NCBI GenBank assembly: GCA_945877425.1
Contig: CAMCRZ010000012.1
Span: 1-64,000, forward strand
Origin: an uncultured Treponema sp.
GTDB taxonomy: Bacteria > Spirochaetota > Spirochaetia > Treponematales > Treponemataceae
Direction of reading: 5' to 3'
DNA: 64,000 nucleotides
Numbering within the stretch: position 1 is the stretch's first letter; the number at the start of each line of letters is the position of its first letter. The position numbers and the translations under genes are program-made. The notes under the pieces are model-generated. The model was not told where the DNA came from and made no database searches. It worked only from the letters and a program-made list of their open reading frames with translations. Of the stretch, positions 33,454 to 41,420 are shown piece after piece.

Positions 33454-34593
33454 TTATAATTCAGATTTAACTTTATAAATAAGTTCAACGTCGCTGTCAA
33501 AAGTATTTATTTTTTTCAATTCAAGACTGATTGCCTGAGATACAAGCGGAACACCTTTTCCCCTGACTGGAGAAAAAATGCTGCTGCCATAACTTCCGAA
33601 AATTTTATTTCCTACATAAAGCTGAAGTTCGTTTACAAGGCACTTTTCGTTTTCAAAAAACAATGAACTGTTTAACGCACCTCCGCTTTCAACTAAAATG
33701 CTGTCAATATTTTTTTCACCGCAGATTTTTAAAACGTAAGCAAGGGAAATTTTTCCTTCATCGTTTAATGGTGATTCCAGAACTTCTACAGATAATTTTT
33801 CCAGCTGTTCTTTTTTAGATTTATCGGCAAAAGGTGAACAGAAAACCATTACAGGAATTTCTGATGCACTTTCTGCTAACTTTGAATTTACCGGCAACGA
33901 AAGATTTGTGTCTAAAACAATCCGCACAGGCTGATGATGATTTCCTTCCAGCCGGCAGTTCAGCATAGGATCATCTTTTAAGACAGTTCCAATTCCAGAA
34001 GCAACAGCCATAACGTTTGACCTTGTCTTGTGAACATTCAGTCTTGCTTTTTCGTTAGTTATCCACTTGCTTTCTCCAGCTGATGTTGCTGTAAGTCCGT
34101 CTGCTGTAACGGCGTATTTTACAATAACGTACGGTGTTTTATTCTGAACGTAATGAAAGAAGATTTCGTTTAATTCATCACATTCTTTTTTCATAAAATC
34201 CTGAACTACTTCAATTCCATTTTCCCGCAAAAAAGAAACGCCTTTTCCGTTTACAAGAGGATTTGGATCACGGCTTCCGATTATTACTCTGCTGAATTTT
34301 TCTTCTGTAATTGCATGAGTACAGGGCGGCTGTTTTCCAAAGTGGCAGCATGGTTCAAGCGTTACGTAAAGTTCTGCGCCTTTTAGATCTATATTTTTTT
34401 CCTTAGCATTTTTTATTGCATCACGTTCTGCATGGAGATTTCCGTAATTATGATGATAACCTTCAGCAATTATTTTTCCGTCTTTTACAATTACGGCTCC
34501 AACTAAAGGATTTGGATGTACAAAGCCTTCGCCTTTTTTTGCTGCTTCTATTGCACGTTCCATAAAAATTTTCTGCGCTGACTGTTCGTTCAT
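33454..34593 (-). CDS. ribD: bifunctional diaminohydroxyphosphoribosylaminopyrimidine deaminase / uracil reductase
   Basis: A 379-residue enzyme for the second and third steps of riboflavin synthesis. The N-terminal deaminase has zinc ligands in HAERDAI near residue 53 and EPCCHFGKQPPCTHAI near residue 80; HPNPLVGAVIV precedes. The C-terminal reductase half contains AVTADGLTA and SKWITN. First gene of the operon ribD-ribE-ribBA-ribH. There is no ribosome site, and the ATG lies eight bases after the likely -10 box, so a leaderless message is probable. No FMN riboswitch is present upstream; a 9-bp palindrome overlaps the promoter instead. Confidence 0.96.
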   Translation of the reverse strand: MNEQSAQKIFMERAIEAAKKGEGFVHPNPLVGAVIVKDGKIIAEGYHHNYGNLHAERDAIKNAKEKNIDLKGAELYVTLEPCCHFGKQPPCTHAITEEKFSRVIIGSRDPNPLVNGKGVSFLRENGIEVVQDFMKKECDELNEIFFHYVQNKTPYVIVKYAVTADGLTATSAGESKWITNEKARLNVHKTRSNVMAVASGIGTVLKDDPMLNCRLEGNHHQPVRIVLDTNLSLPVNSKLAESASEIPVMVFCSPFADKSKKEQLEKLSVEVLESPLNDEGKISLAYVLKICGEKNIDSILVESGGALNSSLFFENEKCLVNELQLYVGNKIFGSYGSSIFSPVRGKGVPLVSQAISLELKKINTFDSDVELIYKVKSEL

Positions 34594-34596
34594 ATA

Positions 34597-34630
34597 AATT
34601 AGTTTTATATCAAACTAATTATTTGGTCAA
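34597..34630 (-). promoter_or_regulatory. riboflavin operon promoter with overlapping palindromic operator
   Basis: -35 TTGACC (34630-34625), a 17-base spacer and TAAAAC (34607-34602), or TATAAA with a 15-base spacer. A perfect 9-bp inverted repeat AATTAGTTT/AAACTAATT (34597-34620, six-base centre) covers the -10 region, an ideal place for a repressor. The repressor is not identified. Confidence 0.55.
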
Positions 34631-34637
34631 TACGCCT

Positions 34638-34648
34638 TTCCTGGCAAG
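34638..34648. repeat. short match to the dispersed intergenic element
   Basis: Minus-strand CTTGCCAGGAA is identical to the core of the copy at 14165-14175; it lies in the divergent region between ribD and the GGDEF-EAL gene. Confidence 0.3.
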
Positions 34649-34700
34649 CCGCTGTAACATAGATTTTTCATCAGTAAAGTGGTATAAAGTGAAATAAAAT

Positions 34701-34729
34701 TAGACAAATCGGAGAAACAATCGTATAAT
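34701..34729 (+). promoter_or_regulatory. promoter of the GGDEF-EAL gene
   Basis: TAGACA (34701-34706), a 17-base spacer and TATAAT (34724-34729); a second TATAAT follows at 34736-34741. The leader is about 24 bases without a clear ribosome site. Confidence 0.7.
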
Positions 34730-34759
34730 GGTGAGTATAATTTGTAATCTGGCGCTGAC

Positions 34760-37225
34760 ATGAAAAAAAGAGATTATTTTGCTTACATAATTGCATCGAT
34801 TTCTGCAATAGTAGTTGTGCTCAGTCTTATTTTACTGTGGACCTGCTACTATGGAATAATCAAAACTCAAACACGACCAAACAATTTTGAAATTCCATCT
34901 AATCAGCGCGTACTTTTTATCTCTTCACACAATTATTCTTACGAAAATGTAGATTTGCAAATCAAAGGTTTAGGGCTCATTTTCAACAAGAAAAAAATAA
35001 ACTATGACGTAGAATTTATGGACGCAAAAAACTTCCCTGATAAAGTGCATCTTGAAAATTTCTACGTAAGCCTTAAGCAGAAACTTTTCAAGTCAAATCC
35101 TTACAACGGCGTTATTTTATCAGGAGATGAAGCCCTTTCTTTCGGCTTGAAATATCACGAAAAGCTTTTCCCCGACATTCCTATTATTTACATTGATGTA
35201 ACTGACCGTTCCTTAATGAACATTGCAGAACACATAAAAAAATTTGCCGGCGTAAAAAATCCTGTTTATTTAAAAGACACAATCGACTTTGCCATAAAGT
35301 TAAACCCAAAAGCCACTTCCATTACAGTAATTTCTGACAACACAATAACAGGTCTTGCCTTAGGAAAAGAATTCAACAAAATCAAAAGCTTTTACAATAA
35401 ATTTTCAATTAACGAAATCAACACTTCAAAAATTACGCAGAAAGAGTTTGAAGATAAAATAAAAACTTTGCCTTTAGACACAATTGCGCTTTATTTAAGC
35501 TGTGAAAATTTCAGTGACACGGCAATTTTTTCTAGTGCAAATCAGGCTGACTTTATAAGAATGAATTGTCCAGTTCCGGTTTATAAAGTTACTTACGGTG
35601 AATTCATCAACGGATTTTTTGGCGGAAAAGTTATTGATAACGAAAAGATTGCCAGTGACGCAGCCCAGATGCTTGTTGAAGTTTTTGCCGGAAAGAACAT
35701 TGCAACTGTTCAGGATATTTACGAAGAAAAGTATTTCTGGATTTTCAACAACGAGCTTCTCAATAAGTTTAAAATAAACAAGGCAAAGCTTCCGGGAAAC
35801 AAAATCATTGCAAGCGAAAACAGTTCAGTGTTTTTTATAATTCCTACAGTTTTTCTTCTGCTGGGACTTCTTGTTTTAATTGGAGTTTGCTTTTACGAAT
35901 TTAAGAATGCACAGATACGAGGCAACAACCTTGAAGAAATTCAGCGTGAATTTATTTTCCGTTCTGAACACGATACGCTTACTCATCTTCCAAACAGACA
36001 TTCTGCACGTCAGATTCTGGAAACACTTTTAAACTCCAAGAACAAACTTTCTGTTTTGCTCATTGATCTTGATAACTTTAAAAATTTCAATGATTTTTAC
36101 ACACACTCTTGCGGCGATACAATTTTAAAAACAATTTCCCAGAGATTTTTCAACTTAATGCACGACCCTGTTTATTACGTAAGCCGTTTTGGCGGAGACG
36201 AATTTTTAATTATTTATAAAGGCGGAATTTTAACTCCGGAAAGCAAAGACTTTAAAAAAGTCCGTGATATTTTTGAAGAGCCTGTTGTTTTCGAAAATAA
36301 AAAGCTTCAGGTTCACTGCTCAATTGGAATTGCAAATGTAGAAGATTCAATTTATTCCGGCGACGAACTTATTGCAAACGCTGACATTGCCATGTCTTAC
36401 TCTAAAAAAGACGGAAGAAATCAGTTTACATTCTTTGACCATACAATGAAAAATGAATTCCAGCGCAACAATGAAATTTCTAAAATCCTTGATGCAGCCG
36501 GTGAAGATGATTTTGAAGTAGTTTACCAACCTCAGATAAATGTTGAAACTAATGAAGTCTACGACTACGAAGCACTTGTCCGATTTAAAGACAAAACTTT
36601 TCCGCCATCAATGTTTATTCCTATTGCTGAAGAAAACGGTGCAATTATAAAGATAGACAGAATTGTTACGGAAAAAGTCATACATCAGATGGCTGAATGG
36701 AAACGCAAAGGTCTGCCTCTGAAAAAAGTGTCAATCAACTATTCTTACAAACAGATTAACGATAAAGATTACGTAGGCTGGCTTGAAGAATTGATGAAAA
36801 CTAACGGAATTGATTCCCAGTACATTGGAATTGAAATTACGGAAAGTCTCTTTATAGAAAATCAAAGGCAAGCAAAAAAAATCTTCGACTCATTCAGAGA
36901 TATTGGAATTAATCTTGCTCTTGATGATTTTGGAACAGGCTATTCTTCTTTAAGCTATCTTACTTATCTGCCTATTGAAACTGTTAAAATCGACAAGTCA
37001 CTTATTGACAACTACCTTGACAGCGACAACTCCAGCTTTATTGAAAACATTGTTCTTCTTGTTCACTCGCTGAATATGAAGCTTGTAATTGAAGGCGTTG
37101 AATACGAAAGTCAGTACAAAAAGCTGAAAAAATACGGCTGCGATTACGTTCAGGGTCACCTTTTCAGCAAACCTATTTCCGCATCAGAAGTTGAAAACTG
37201 GACAGTTCCAAAAATCAGCATCTAG
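34760..37225 (+). CDS. membrane GGDEF-EAL protein with periplasmic ABC-substrate-binding-like sensor
   Basis: An 821-residue c-di-GMP enzyme. Membrane helix near residues 8-32; periplasmic region (about 45-350) resembling the ABC_sub_bind type of ligand-binding fold (VLFISSHNYSYENVDLQ, NGVILSGDEALSFGL, IPIIYIDVTD); second helix near 352-378; GGDEF domain with intact RFGGDEF near 480; EAL domain with YEALVRF near 600, EITES, DDFGTGYSS and KIDKSL. All catalytic motifs for synthesis and hydrolysis look intact. No RxxD inhibitory site is seen five residues before GGDEF. It probably couples an extracytoplasmic ligand to c-di-GMP level. Convergent with rsmG. Confidence 0.93.
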   Translation: MKKRDYFAYIIASISAIVVVLSLILLWTCYYGIIKTQTRPNNFEIPSNQRVLFISSHNYSYENVDLQIKGLGLIFNKKKINYDVEFMDAKNFPDKVHLENFYVSLKQKLFKSNPYNGVILSGDEALSFGLKYHEKLFPDIPIIYIDVTDRSLMNIAEHIKKFAGVKNPVYLKDTIDFAIKLNPKATSITVISDNTITGLALGKEFNKIKSFYNKFSINEINTSKITQKEFEDKIKTLPLDTIALYLSCENFSDTAIFSSANQADFIRMNCPVPVYKVTYGEFINGFFGGKVIDNEKIASDAAQMLVEVFAGKNIATVQDIYEEKYFWIFNNELLNKFKINKAKLPGNKIIASENSSVFFIIPTVFLLLGLLVLIGVCFYEFKNAQIRGNNLEEIQREFIFRSEHDTLTHLPNRHSARQILETLLNSKNKLSVLLIDLDNFKNFNDFYTHSCGDTILKTISQRFFNLMHDPVYYVSRFGGDEFLIIYKGGILTPESKDFKKVRDIFEEPVVFENKKLQVHCSIGIANVEDSIYSGDELIANADIAMSYSKKDGRNQFTFFDHTMKNEFQRNNEISKILDAAGEDDFEVVYQPQINVETNEVYDYEALVRFKDKTFPPSMFIPIAEENGAIIKIDRIVTEKVIHQMAEWKRKGLPLKKVSINYSYKQINDKDYVGWLEELMKTNGIDSQYIGIEITESLFIENQRQAKKIFDSFRDIGINLALDDFGTGYSSLSYLTYLPIETVKIDKSLIDNYLDSDNSSFIENIVLLVHSLNMKLVIEGVEYESQYKKLKKYGCDYVQGHLFSKPISASEVENWTVPKISI

Positions 37226-37227
37226 CT

Positions 37228-37905
37228 TTACTTTGCAGCTTCTTTCCTGAACACAACAAGATTTCTTTCATGATCTTCTAAAAAAGGAACAGTCAGCTGA
37301 ATTTTACTGTAAGCCGGCACCATTACTTTTACTTCTTCCATTTCAGCGGCAATTTTTTCAGAGCGTGCTTTATAGGCTGCAACAATTCCGTCTTTTTTAA
37401 GCATATTAAACAGAAGCTTTACGATTTTCTTTTCAAACGGATGGAAAGCCCTGAACACTTCAAGATGAAAACTTTCCTTTGGAACTAAATCCGCCTGAGT
37501 GCACAAAACCTTTACATTTGAAATATTAAGCTTACGAATTGTATTGCTAAGAAAGACGCATCTTTTTTCCATTCTTTCTACAAAAGTAAAATGCATCTTA
37601 GGAAATGCAATTGCCAGAGGAATTCCAGGACAACCGCCGCCGCTGCCGATATCACCAATCTGAATGTCTTCCTGTTTAACTCCTGAAGTTTCAATTTCCT
37701 TAACAAGCTTTTCTAAATAACTTACAGCAGCAAGAGAATCAAGAATGTGATTTACAGCCAGTTCTTCTTCACTTGACGCTTTCATAATGTTGTAGGTTTT
37801 ATTAAATTCCATAACGCAAGAAATATACTGTTCAAGTCTGGAAATTTGTTCCGGAGAAAAATTCAAATTTAATTTTTCAAGTCCTGCATTTAATTTTTCA
37901 ATCAT
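37228..37905 (-). CDS. rsmG: 16S rRNA (guanine-527-N7)-methyltransferase
   Basis: A 225-residue GidB/RsmG methyltransferase; loss in other bacteria gives low-level streptomycin resistance. Features: YNIMKASSEEELAVNHILDSL near residue 38, the AdoMet loop IGDIGSGGGCPGIPLAIAFP near residue 82, and ERMEKRCVFLSN following. The length is normal. AAAGGA precedes the ATG. It is separated by 51 bases from the downstream-strand neighbour and has no gidA partner here. Confidence 0.95.
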   Translation of the reverse strand: MIEKLNAGLEKLNLNFSPEQISRLEQYISCVMEFNKTYNIMKASSEEELAVNHILDSLAAVSYLEKLVKEIETSGVKQEDIQIGDIGSGGGCPGIPLAIAFPKMHFTFVERMEKRCVFLSNTIRKLNISNVKVLCTQADLVPKESFHLEVFRAFHPFEKKIVKLLFNMLKKDGIVAAYKARSEKIAAEMEEVKVMVPAYSKIQLTVPFLEDHERNLVVFRKEAAK

Positions 37906-37956
37906 AATATCCTTTGCAATTCAGTCTGCAAAAACAGACAAATCAATAAGTTAAAA

Positions 37957-38847
37957 TCAGTTTGTTCCTATGTCAATTAAAAAATCAAGCTGCCAGTTTA
38001 AATCGCTGGAACTTACAGCAAGAAGATTGCCCGTTCTTGAAACAGTAAGATTTTCTTTTTTGCTCATCTGATACAAAAACGAATACTCATTCAAATAATC
38101 CTGATTTACTTTTACAGCGTATGAATAATTTGAAAGTGAACTTGAATAAGACTGCGGCTTAAAGTAAATGTAAAAAGTTTCGCTTCTGATTTTTCCGTCG
38201 CTTAAATAACGTCTGTCACCTGTAATCAGCATTGAGTTGTTTTCGTCTTCAGTTGAAATATAAATTTTCCTGCACGTATTTAAAATATTGTAACCGTTTA
38301 CAGAAAACCTTAAAATTTTAGGCTGATTTTTCTTAGCTTCAATTGTAGAAGAAGCTGAAGTCCGCTGAACAATTTCTTCTGCCGGCGTATTCGATTTACT
38401 GGAATTTTTAACTTCTTCAGCAAGAGCAGCATTTTGTTTTTTTACCTCTTCAATTTTATAAAGAAGCATTTCCAAAGTTTCCGTTGTGGAATTTTCAGAA
38501 TTTTCCAAAGAGGAATTTAAATTTATGAAATCCAGAAGCCCAAGACTGTTCAAAGCAGAAATATCCTGAGAAGTAATGTAAGGCAATTTTGCAGCATCAG
38601 AAGAAGCTTTTATTTCAGTTTCAATTTTTGGAGAAACAGTTTTTTCCCCAGAGCTTGCAGAAACAGACGGCACTTGAAACAGAGAATTTGTATTTGTTCC
38701 GGGAACGTAAAATCCTTTGCTAATTGAAGGCGCAGAAACAGATGGCATACTTGGCGAAGTAATGTCAAGGCTTTGTGCAAGAACATTTCCAATCAGCAGA
38801 AAAGATGCAATTATTATGCAAGAATTTTTTTTCTTAAAGATTTGCAA
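37957..38847 (-). CDS. exported protein of unknown function, coupled to the HEXXH gene
   Basis: 296 residues from a TTG at 38847, which follows GGAGG by six bases and overlaps the stop codon region of the upstream gene by 14 bases; the earlier ATG at 38886 would add an atypical start. Signal peptide with a hydrophobic core SCIIIASFLLIGNVLAQ and probable cleavage after AQ. A Ser/Pro-rich region and a short helical segment (ENSTTETLEMLLYKIEE) follow; from about residue 185 a beta-rich domain with many tyrosines (for example SETFYIYFKPQSYSSSL). I do not recognise the family. The overlap indicates translational coupling with the zinc-protease-like gene. Confidence 0.65.
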   Translation of the reverse strand: MQIFKKKNSCIIIASFLLIGNVLAQSLDITSPSMPSVSAPSISKGFYVPGTNTNSLFQVPSVSASSGEKTVSPKIETEIKASSDAAKLPYITSQDISALNSLGLLDFINLNSSLENSENSTTETLEMLLYKIEEVKKQNAALAEEVKNSSKSNTPAEEIVQRTSASSTIEAKKNQPKILRFSVNGYNILNTCRKIYISTEDENNSMLITGDRRYLSDGKIRSETFYIYFKPQSYSSSLSNYSYAVKVNQDYLNEYSFLYQMSKKENLTVSRTGNLLAVSSSDLNWQLDFLIDIGTN

Positions 38848-39643
38848 GGCTTTCCTCCACAAACTCAAGTCTGTGAGTAAGTTCATTTATTGTTTTTGTA
38901 AGGCGTTCTCTTTCTTTTTCAAGCTTTTCTTTTGGATCTACAGCCTTAGCTTTTTTCTTCATCATTGCAATTACAGAGTCAGGGCTTTTTCCGTTTTTAA
39001 TTGCATCCTGTGCTTTAGCTCTGTCTGAAACTTTACGCTGAGAAGCAATGATTTTCATATTGTCAAAACCAAGTTCAGCATCTTCTTCCGGCAGCATTCC
39101 GACTTTTGTTACAGACTTTGCCGTATTTCGCGGAAGCTGGAGCACTCTGTCAACATAATCTTCATAACGGATATTTGCCGCTTCACAAAGAGAATGAGCC
39201 TTTATAAGACACTTTCCCAGTTCAATCATAATTTTTCCGTTTGGCGTAATGTATTTTTCACGGATTTCTTTTGTTAAAGCTTCAAGTTCAGGAGAACCGG
39301 AAATATCAATTTTGTAGTAGCCTTTTTCTTCGGCAGCATCAAGTAAAGAATGAAACTTTGCCCAGAAATAATTAGTGTGGCTTCTTGCACAATGAGGTGG
39401 ATTTTTTCCGCCGTTAGCTTTAATTTCTTCTTCGTTAATAAGATGATGCGTATACTCGTGAATTGAAGTATAAATAAGCTGAGTGTCAGTTTTAAAATTT
39501 TTATTATGCAGAAGGATTTCTCTTGTATCAGGTTTATACAATCCGTTAACTCTTTTGCTTTCCTTGCCTGTCATTGTAACTGTAAACTCAAGTTCGCTTT
39601 CCTGAATATCTAAAAGCATCTGCTTAATTGATTCGTTGTCCAT
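38834..39643 (-). CDS. HEXXH zinc-metalloprotease-like protein with C-terminal coiled coil
   Basis: A 269-residue cytoplasmic protein (no signal). Around residue 60 it has SIHEYTHHLI, a canonical HEXXH zinc-binding motif; the third ligand may be a glutamate or histidine in the following helix (HCARSHTNYFWAKFHSLLD). The middle part is helical and basic, and the last 40 residues are a strong coiled coil (KEKLEKERERLTKTINELTH). I do not recognise a named family; similar proteins appear restricted to treponemes as far as I recall. It is followed, with overlapping frames, by an exported protein gene, so the two are likely co-made. Confidence 0.75.
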   Translation of the reverse strand: MDNESIKQMLLDIQESELEFTVTMTGKESKRVNGLYKPDTREILLHNKNFKTDTQLIYTSIHEYTHHLINEEEIKANGGKNPPHCARSHTNYFWAKFHSLLDAAEEKGYYKIDISGSPELEALTKEIREKYITPNGKIMIELGKCLIKAHSLCEAANIRYEDYVDRVLQLPRNTAKSVTKVGMLPEEDAELGFDNMKIIASQRKVSDRAKAQDAIKNGKSPDSVIAMMKKKAKAVDPKEKLEKERERLTKTINELTHRLEFVEESLANL

Positions 39644-39676
39644 AACTCTACCATTCTATCACAAAGTTAAAAAAAA

Positions 39677-40456
39677 TTACATAAGGAAACCCATGCTTCC
39701 TAAAATAAGACTTGCCGCAACAGTTGCCGCTGATTCAGTACGCAAAACTCTTTTTCCAAGACTGAATCTTTTGTAGCCTGAATTTTCCAGTAAACGCCTT
39801 TCGTTTTCAGACCAGCCACGTTCGCTTCCAACTGCTGCAACTGCACTAGAAAATTTATTTGCTGAAGAAAATGCATACAGACTTTCTTGCGGACAAACGT
39901 TATCAAGAGCAATTTTTTCGTACTTGCAGGAATTGTTTTTTTCAAGAAAGTCCAGACATTCTTTTAAAGAATTGTGGATAAAAACTTCCGGCACATGAGT
40001 GGAGCAAGCCTGAACTGTTCCTTCAAGAAGAAGTTGCCTGCAATTTTCCACAGTTGACATTTCGCTTTTTAAGTATGATTTTTCTACAAGCTCTGTTCCG
40101 CAAAGATGCACTGCCTGCACGCCAAGTCCTGCCATATCACGAAGAAGTCGCTTAAGTTGAATTGGTCGTGGAAATCCAATAATCATTGTTAAAGGGTAAA
40201 GTGTTTTTCCGTCGCTTTCACTTTTAAAATCAAAAAAAATATTTCCTGCTAAAAAAGTTTTTCTTCCGTCTGCTGATTTTTCTTCTTTCAAATCGATTTT
40301 CGTAATTACAGCTTTTCCAGCCATTCCGTTGATTATTCCTGCAGAAAAAGTATCGCCTTCTTTTTTATGAAGGATTTTTACAATATGTTCACCACGCTTA
40401 TCTTTAACACTAAGAGGTTTGGAAATTTCATCACTTTCAAAAAGACAAATGTTCAT
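39677..40456 (-). CDS. rsmE: 16S rRNA (uracil-1498-N3)-methyltransferase
   Basis: About 259 residues from the ATG at 40456; three codons further upstream an ATG lies inside the TATAAT box. An RsmE SPOUT methyltransferase with N-terminal PUA-like domain (LSVKDKRGEHIVKILHKKEGDTF) and a C-terminal knot domain: TMIIGFPRPIQLKRLLRDM, VGSERGWSENERRLLE and KRVLRTESAATVAASLILG. The position of the ATG directly after the -10 box predicts an almost leaderless message. The HEXXH gene follows 33 bases on. Confidence 0.93.
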   Translation of the reverse strand: MNICLFESDEISKPLSVKDKRGEHIVKILHKKEGDTFSAGIINGMAGKAVITKIDLKEEKSADGRKTFLAGNIFFDFKSESDGKTLYPLTMIIGFPRPIQLKRLLRDMAGLGVQAVHLCGTELVEKSYLKSEMSTVENCRQLLLEGTVQACSTHVPEVFIHNSLKECLDFLEKNNSCKYEKIALDNVCPQESLYAFSSANKFSSAVAAVGSERGWSENERRLLENSGYKRFSLGKRVLRTESAATVAASLILGSMGFLM

Positions 40457-40463
40457 AAAAAAC

Positions 40464-40492
40464 ATTATATCTTAAAACTTAAAATGTGTGTT
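40464..40492 (-). promoter_or_regulatory. rsmE promoter
   Basis: Perfect TATAAT (40469-40464) with only a weak -35 (AACACA, 17-base spacer). The ATG at 40456 begins eight bases after the -10 box. Confidence 0.45.
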
Positions 40493-40493
40493 T

Positions 40494-40525
40494 AAAAAAA
40501 TAAGGCCGCCCAAACGGACAGCCTT
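40494..40525 (-). terminator. metQ terminator
   Basis: A ten-pair stem AAGGCTGTCC/GGGCGGCCTT (with wobble pairs) and a four-base loop, then A and seven T on the minus strand, 24 bases after the metQ stop. Confidence 0.93.
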
Positions 40526-40548
40526 TGTTAGCGAAACTAAATTCTAAC

Positions 40549-41337
40549 TTAGAAAGCTGCTACGACTTCACCGTTAGGATATTTTTCGTTAATGTAATTC
40601 TTAACTTTTTCAGACTGAAGAGCCTTTACCAAAGCCTTAACTCTAGGATCGTTTTCGTTTCCAGATTTTACTGCAATAATGTTTACGTAAGGAGAATCTG
40701 CACCTTCAACAAAAAGTCCGTCTTTCTTTGCAGACAGTCCTGCGTCAAGTGCATAATTTCCGTTAATTGTTGCAGCGTCAACGTCTTCAAGTGTTTTTGG
40801 AAGAGTTGCAGCATCAATTGCGCTAAACTTAAAGTTCTTTGGGTTAGAAGCAATGTCTTCTGGAACAGCTGTAAGACCAACTCCGTCTTTTAAAGTAATA
40901 AGACCTGCTGACTGAAGAAGAAGAAGTGAACGTCCTTCGTTTGTTGGATCGTTTGGAATTGCAATAGTTGCTCCGTCTGGAATGTCTTCAATTTTTGAAA
41001 ACTTCTTTGAATAAACCGCAAAAGGTTCAATGTGAATTCCGCCGGCATTTACAAGATGAAATCCTTTTTCTTCGTTTGTTGATTCCATGTATGGAATGTG
41101 CTGGTCAAAGTTTGCATCAAGATCGCCACTTTCAAGAGCTTCGTTTAAAACAGCGTAGTCTGTCATTTCCTTGATTTCAATATCTACGCCTTCTGCTGCA
41201 AGATCATCTTTTACAAGATTTAAAAGTTCAACATGTGGAACTGGTGTTGCACCGATTACAAGTTTGTTGCTTTTTTTGCAAGAAATAAGACCTGTAAGTA
41301 AAAGTGCTGCTGTTGCTAATGTTACTACTTTTTTCAT
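40549..41337 (-). CDS. metQ: methionine-binding lipoprotein of an ABC transporter
   Basis: A 262-residue NlpA/MetQ lipoprotein: signal with lipobox LISC (Cys20), then LVIGATPVPHVELLN, the FDQHIPYMES segment near residue 82, AIPNDPTNEGRSLLLLQSAGLI near residue 127, and NGNYALDAG late in the chain. These are characteristic of methionine (D/L) solute-binding proteins. The ATPase metN and permease metI are not adjacent. GGAG precedes the ATG. It is monocistronic with a strong promoter, a palindrome at the transcription start and a strong terminator. Confidence 0.95.
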   Translation of the reverse strand: MKKVVTLATAALLLTGLISCKKSNKLVIGATPVPHVELLNLVKDDLAAEGVDIEIKEMTDYAVLNEALESGDLDANFDQHIPYMESTNEEKGFHLVNAGGIHIEPFAVYSKKFSKIEDIPDGATIAIPNDPTNEGRSLLLLQSAGLITLKDGVGLTAVPEDIASNPKNFKFSAIDAATLPKTLEDVDAATINGNYALDAGLSAKKDGLFVEGADSPYVNIIAVKSGNENDPRVKALVKALQSEKVKNYINEKYPNGEVVAAF

Positions 41338-41356
41338 TCTGATTTTCTCCTATTCC

Positions 41357-41369
41357 TAGTAATTTACTA
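41357..41369 (-). promoter_or_regulatory. palindromic operator candidate of metQ
   Basis: TAGTAA-T-TTACTA, a perfect 6-bp inverted repeat around one base, located at the predicted transcription start of metQ, where a repressor would block initiation. Confidence 0.4.
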
Positions 41370-41374
41370 TGATA

Positions 41375-41403
41375 TTTATACTACTTTATATTTTTCATGT
41401 CAA
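41375..41403 (-). promoter_or_regulatory. metQ promoter
   Basis: Perfect TTGACA (41403-41398), a 17-base spacer and TATAAA (41380-41375). Confidence 0.78.
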
Positions 41404-41420
41404 TAATTTTGAAATTAAAG

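Noticed and set aside
34594-34759. FMN riboswitch upstream of ribD
   Set aside because: The conserved riboswitch core sequences are not present and the -10 box is directly before the ATG.
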